From assembly GCA_017473345.1 (NCBI GenBank), contig JAFULL010000056.1:1-52683 (forward strand): DNA of 52,683 bases, in the 5' to 3' direction. Shown here one piece after another: positions 49,313 through 52,683 of this stretch. The notes below the pieces were generated by a model, which was given only the letters and a program-made list of their open reading frames with translations, was not told where the DNA came from and made no database searches. Source of the DNA: Clostridia bacterium. GTDB taxonomy: Bacteria; Bacillota; Clostridia; Christensenellales; Aristaeellaceae. Each line of letters starts with the position of its first letter. Positions within the stretch are counted from its first letter, which is position 1. The translations under genes were made by a program, and so were the position numbers.

Positions 49313-50371
49313 ATGAACAAAAAGCAGACTCCGACTATCGAAGATGTGGCTCGCCGCGCAGGTGTATCCAGAAGTACGGCTTCCCTTGTGATCAATAAAA
49401 GCCCTCTCGTTCGGGAAAAAACACGCCTTCTGGTTGAAAAGGTGATTGAGGAAATCCACTATGTGCCCAACAGCAATGCCCGTGCTTTAAGCGCGCGGAC
49501 AACCGGCAATCTGGGCGTTATCTTTATGCAGGACTATCTGCCGGACAGCACGCGGATTTCCTATAACAACGACCAGCATGTGGGTCTTGCTTCCTTCAAC
49601 TTCAGCAACGGCATTATGACTGGCCTCTCCGGTACGGATTACGGCATTATCATGGAACGCTTCTGTTCTGTGAAAGCCCCCGATGCACTGCCCCGCATCG
49701 TCAATGAAAAACGGGTGGACGGCGTATTCATCGTGGGTCTGCCCTACAGCACACAATTTATTCCCAACCTGAAAAAAACCGGCCTTCCCTTCACGCTGGT
49801 CGGCGTTGGCAATCATCAGGAAGGCGTGGACTCCATATACGCCGATGCGGGCGATGGCACAGAAATAGCCGTTCGCGAACTGCTGGAAACCGGTCACCGC
49901 CGGATCTGCCTGCTGAACTGCTCGCCGTCGCTGCCTTCCCACCAGGGGCGCTTAAATGGATGTTTGCGCGCCATGGAAGCCTATGGCATTCCCTTTGATC
50001 CAGCATGGAATATTCATGGCAGCACCAACAACGGTCAAGCTGCCTTTCACGCTTTCCGAGCTTTCTGGGAGGCTGGAAACAGGCCTGACGGCATTGTGGC
50101 AGCCAACGGCCAAAGCGCGGCTGGCGTTATGGCCTATCTGTATCAGGCGGGAATTCGGGTACCGGATGCTGTATCTATCATTGCTTACGAGGACTCCTCA
50201 CTGTGCGGCTATGCAGCTCCGGCACTTACGGCTGTAAATATCCGTAAAGAAGACATCGGCGCGCGGGCTGCTCGCTGCCTGATTGACCGCATCAAAAATC
50301 CAGACAAACCAGCTGAATGCATTGCGCTTCCACCTTATCTGGTGCGGCTCGACAGTGTACAAACCAGATAA
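49313..50371 (+). CDS. LacI-family transcriptional regulator
   Basis: The 352-residue product has the N-terminal helix-turn-helix TIEDVARRAGVSRSTASLVI, the hinge helix NSNARALSARTTG and a periplasmic-binding-like sensor domain (LGVIFMQDYLP, VDGVFIVGLPYS, DGIVAANGQSAAGVMAYL). The start at 49313 gives the normal length; there is no clear ribosome binding site before it, so translation may be weak. The frame is open upstream but crosses the promoter and operator. It heads a run with an FAD oxidoreductase and a sugar kinase and lies beside the GH92 gene, so its inducer is probably a sugar from the same glycan. Confidence 0.93.
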   Translation: MNKKQTPTIEDVARRAGVSRSTASLVINKSPLVREKTRLLVEKVIEEIHYVPNSNARALSARTTGNLGVIFMQDYLPDSTRISYNNDQHVGLASFNFSNGIMTGLSGTDYGIIMERFCSVKAPDALPRIVNEKRVDGVFIVGLPYSTQFIPNLKKTGLPFTLVGVGNHQEGVDSIYADAGDGTEIAVRELLETGHRRICLLNCSPSLPSHQGRLNGCLRAMEAYGIPFDPAWNIHGSTNNGQAAFHAFRAFWEAGNRPDGIVAANGQSAAGVMAYLYQAGIRVPDAVSIIAYEDSSLCGYAAPALTAVNIRKEDIGARAARCLIDRIKNPDKPAECIALPPYLVRLDSVQTR

Positions 50372-50391
50372 ACCCCCAGGAGGAATGAAGC

Positions 50392-51774
50392 ATGAATCAA
50401 TATGATTGGGGTCCCATCCGCGAGGAACTTTCAGCAGACGTTATTGTGGTCGGCGGAGGCCCGGCAGGAATGTGTGCTGCCATTGCCGCAGCGCGCGAAG
50501 GCGTGCAGGTGGTGCTGGTGGAACAGGGCGGTTCCTGCGGAGGTATGGCAACGCAGGGAATGGTCGGACCATTTATGACCTGCTACGACCGCAAAGGCGA
50601 AACCATGATCATCCGCGGCCTGTTTGAAGAAATCGTGGATCGTATGGTAGAGCGCGGGTATGCCATTCATCCCTCCGGCGTGCATGCAGGTACTGGATTC
50701 ACATCATGGATCGTGCTTGGCCATGACCATGTTACCCCCTATGAGCCGGAAGGCCTCAAACTGGTGATTGATGAAATGCTGGAGGAAGCCGGCGTTTATA
50801 TTCTATATCATACGTCCTTTTTGCAGCCCGTACTGGAAGTTAATACACTGACCGGCATTCTTGTTTCCTCAAAGCGTGGGCTGGATTTTATCCGCGGCAA
50901 GGTGGTAATCGACTGCACCGGCGACGGCGATGTGGCCGTGCGCAGCGGAGTGCCCTATGAAATGGGCAACGAGGAACTGGGGCTGATTCAGCCCGCAACC
51001 ATGTTTTTCCACATCTGCAATGCAGACGAAGCAGCCATGGAAGCGGATATTCAGGCCAATCTGCATAACTTCTACAGGAAGGATGGCGTCAACTACCGCT
51101 CATTCCACTGGCGGGTAAGCGAAGCGCGCGAAAAGGGCGACTGGAATCTGAAACGCGTCAGCCTTGGCCTATTCCGCATGCCCAAACCTGACGAATGGTG
51201 CGTCAACACCTCCCGCCTGATGGGCGTGGACAGCACGGACAACGAAAGCCTGACCCGTGCCGAAATCGATGGCCGCCGTCAGGCAGAACACATTATGCAT
51301 TTCCTGCGCAAGTATGTGCCCGGCTGTGAAAACATCAAGCTCAAAGCCACCGCCTCGCATGTGGGAATCCGTGAAAGCAGGCATATCCGGGGAGATTACC
51401 GTTTAACGGCGGAGGATCTGCTCAGCGGAACAGTTCCGCAGGACAGTATTCTGCTTGCAGCCAACTCTGTGGATGTGCACGGCCGCTTCGGCCCCACCAG
51501 CAATGAATATGTTGCAATTGGCGGCGATTACTACGGCGTGCCGTACCGCAGCCTGATCGCTTCCGGGGTGGAGCAGCTGCTCATCGCCGGTCGCTGCGTA
51601 AGCGCCGATTCCACCGCTGCAGGCGCCATTCGCGTGATGCCGCCCTGCATGGCAATGGGACAGGCGGCCGGTACTGCTGCAGCTATGGCCGTGAAAGAAA
51701 AGCTCACCGTGCGCGAAGTGGATATACATACCCTGCGGCAAACACTTCGTGAAAGAAACGTGTATTTAGGATAA
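50392..51774 (+). CDS. FAD-dependent oxidoreductase
   Basis: The 460-residue protein starts with an FAD-binding Rossmann motif, ADVIVVGGGPAGMCAA (GGGPAG at 21-26), and LVEQGGSCGGMATQGMVGP. A second dinucleotide-contact phrase, VVIDCTGDGDVAVRSG, follows, and the C-terminal flavin loop is in LLIAGRCVSADSTAAGAIRVMPPCMAMGQAAG (only its core RCVSADSTAAGAIR is diagnostic). This is the FAD_oxidored class, often found in sugar-catabolic operons, where its substrate is generally unknown. AGGAGG precedes the ATG 20 bases after the LacI-family stop. Cytoplasmic; probably oxidises or reduces the sugar or derivative handled by the neighbouring kinase. Confidence 0.85.
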   Translation: MNQYDWGPIREELSADVIVVGGGPAGMCAAIAAAREGVQVVLVEQGGSCGGMATQGMVGPFMTCYDRKGETMIIRGLFEEIVDRMVERGYAIHPSGVHAGTGFTSWIVLGHDHVTPYEPEGLKLVIDEMLEEAGVYILYHTSFLQPVLEVNTLTGILVSSKRGLDFIRGKVVIDCTGDGDVAVRSGVPYEMGNEELGLIQPATMFFHICNADEAAMEADIQANLHNFYRKDGVNYRSFHWRVSEAREKGDWNLKRVSLGLFRMPKPDEWCVNTSRLMGVDSTDNESLTRAEIDGRRQAEHIMHFLRKYVPGCENIKLKATASHVGIRESRHIRGDYRLTAEDLLSGTVPQDSILLAANSVDVHGRFGPTSNEYVAIGGDYYGVPYRSLIASGVEQLLIAGRCVSADSTAAGAIRVMPPCMAMGQAAGTAAAMAVKEKLTVREVDIHTLRQTLRERNVYLG

Positions 51775-51824
51775 AAAAGCCGCTCAATTTGCTGATAGAA
51801 AAAGCATTGGAACGGAGCGTTTGT

Positions 51825-52683
51825 ATGCTGAATCAACCTGTAACTGCCAGTCAGTTTACCATTGGGCTGGATTACGGTTCCCTTTCCTGCCGCGGTATTC
51901 TGGCGGATGTGCGAAACGGATCCATCCTTGCAGAGGAAACCTTTGTTTATCCGCATGGCGTAATGGATGCATCACTGCCGGATGGCACGCCGCTGACGAC
52001 CGGATGGGCTCTGCAGCATCCGTCGGACTATGTGGACGCGCTGCAGGCTGTGATCCCATCGCTTGTGAAAAAAAGCGGCGTTTCGCCGGACCAGATCGTA
52101 GGCATTGGAGTGGATGCAACCGCCAGCACCGTCGTCCCTGTGGATGAAGCCATGCAGCCGCTTTGTCTGAAACCGCTTTTTTCATCGCACCCGCATGCAT
52201 GGCCCAAAATGTGGAAGCATCATTCCGCCTATCCACAGGCAGAAAAACTGACAGCTGTCAGCAAAGAACAGCAGCGTCCCTATCTGGACTGGTATGGCGG
52301 CGCTGTTTCCGCTGAATGCCTGCTTTCCAAAGTGGTGGAAACTTTTGAATGCGACCGGACAGTATATGATGCAGCATATGCCTTTATGGAACTGGCGGAC
52401 TGGATTCCTTCGCGGCTTGCAGGGATGCCGGCATTCAGCACATCCCTTGCCTGCGCCAAAGCCTTTTATGATCCGAAAACAGGATATCCGGACAGCGACT
52501 TTTTTGCAGCCGTCCATCCGGATCTTGCCGGGCTTCCTCAGAAAAAACTGATGAAACGCTTTTCGCAGCATACGTTGGCACATCCCTGTCAAAAAGTCGG
52601 AGAACTGTGTCCTGAAATGGCACAGGCGCTTAGCCTGTTTGCCGGAACGGTCATTTCAGCCGGGCATATGGATGCCTACACAC
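51825..52683 (+). CDS. FGGY-family sugar kinase (ribulokinase-like), partial
   Basis: The reading frame starts at ATG 51825 after CGGAGC and is still open at the window end, giving about 286 residues of an expected 530-560. It begins with the phosphate-1 loop FTIGLDYGSLSCRGILAD and continues with VGIGVDATASTVVPVD, DWYGGAVSAECLLSKVVE and VISAGHMDAY. These match AraB-type ribulokinases within the FGGY family. It phosphorylates a ketose or related sugar using ATP. It is the third gene after the LacI-family regulator and FAD oxidoreductase. The exact sugar cannot be inferred; the ATPase C-terminal half is missing only because the window ends. Confidence 0.85.
   Translation, partial: MLNQPVTASQFTIGLDYGSLSCRGILADVRNGSILAEETFVYPHGVMDASLPDGTPLTTGWALQHPSDYVDALQAVIPSLVKKSGVSPDQIVGIGVDATASTVVPVDEAMQPLCLKPLFSSHPHAWPKMWKHHSAYPQAEKLTAVSKEQQRPYLDWYGGAVSAECLLSKVVETFECDRTVYDAAYAFMELADWIPSRLAGMPAFSTSLACAKAFYDPKTGYPDSDFFAAVHPDLAGLPQKKLMKRFSQHTLAHPCQKVGELCPEMAQALSLFAGTVISAGHMDAYT

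Noticed and set aside
1..52683. Mobile elements, integrases, transposases or prophage genes
   Set aside because: None of the reading frames shows transposase, integrase, terminase or capsid motifs, and no flanking direct repeats were noticed by eye.

Overview
The window looks like chromosome of a Gram-positive bacterium of the Bacillota, most likely a gut-associated member of the Clostridia. This is inferred from strong AGGAGG-type ribosome binding sites, sigma-A promoters with 17-base spacers, an FMN riboswitch in front of ribU, xpaC/telA, sdpR/sdpI-like and azlCD gene pairs, a sortase-type sorting signal, and host-glycan glycosidases (GH92, GH29, GH42). Base composition is fairly GC-rich throughout. 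I see no insertion sequence, prophage or CRISPR array. The order within Clostridia cannot be fixed from this sequence.

Layout. 1-169 (minus): first codons of tuf and a tRNA-Gly with a shared promoter. 390-1921 (plus): PadR regulator plus a DUF4097-type repeat protein. 1960-3156 (minus): flavodiiron protein. 3304-14013 (plus): a six-gene, tightly spaced run: phosphohexomutase, glycosyltransferase, vWA-like lipoprotein, four-helix membrane protein, tubulin-like GTPase and a giant actin/Hsp70-like ATPase. The last four are my main candidate for an undescribed system. 14048-16589 (plus): FMN riboswitch, ribU, then tsaE-tsaB-rimI. 16744-18128 (minus): rpsT and azlCD. 18255-21693 (minus): XpaC-TelA-LemA-like-TPM envelope operon. 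21926-22936 (plus): sdpR/sdpI-like pair with promoter and palindromic operator. 22974-24320 (minus): double flavodoxin-fold protein.

24521-34453 (plus) is a second unusual operon: four membrane-fusion (HlyD-type) proteins, a 1223-residue secreted repeat protein, and a MacB-like ABC ATPase and permease. It is followed by a cell-wall-anchored thioester adhesin (minus), a class C beta-lactamase-like hydrolase (plus), and a minus-strand set: histidine phosphatase, a small secreted protein, ferritin and a Cys-rich small protein.

39272-43364 is a nitrite-ammonification locus: pentaheme NrfA with its own ResB/CcsA cytochrome c maturation proteins, divergent from a Crp/Fnr regulator. The shared intergenic region carries two inverted repeats suited to that regulator. 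43410 to the end is a glycan-use region: GH42-like, GH29 and GH92 enzymes, all without signal peptides, then a LacI-family regulator with a 20-bp operator, an FAD oxidoreductase and a sugar kinase cut by the window edge. No sugar transporter is visible, so uptake must be encoded elsewhere.

Functions were assigned by reading motifs. No database search was possible.
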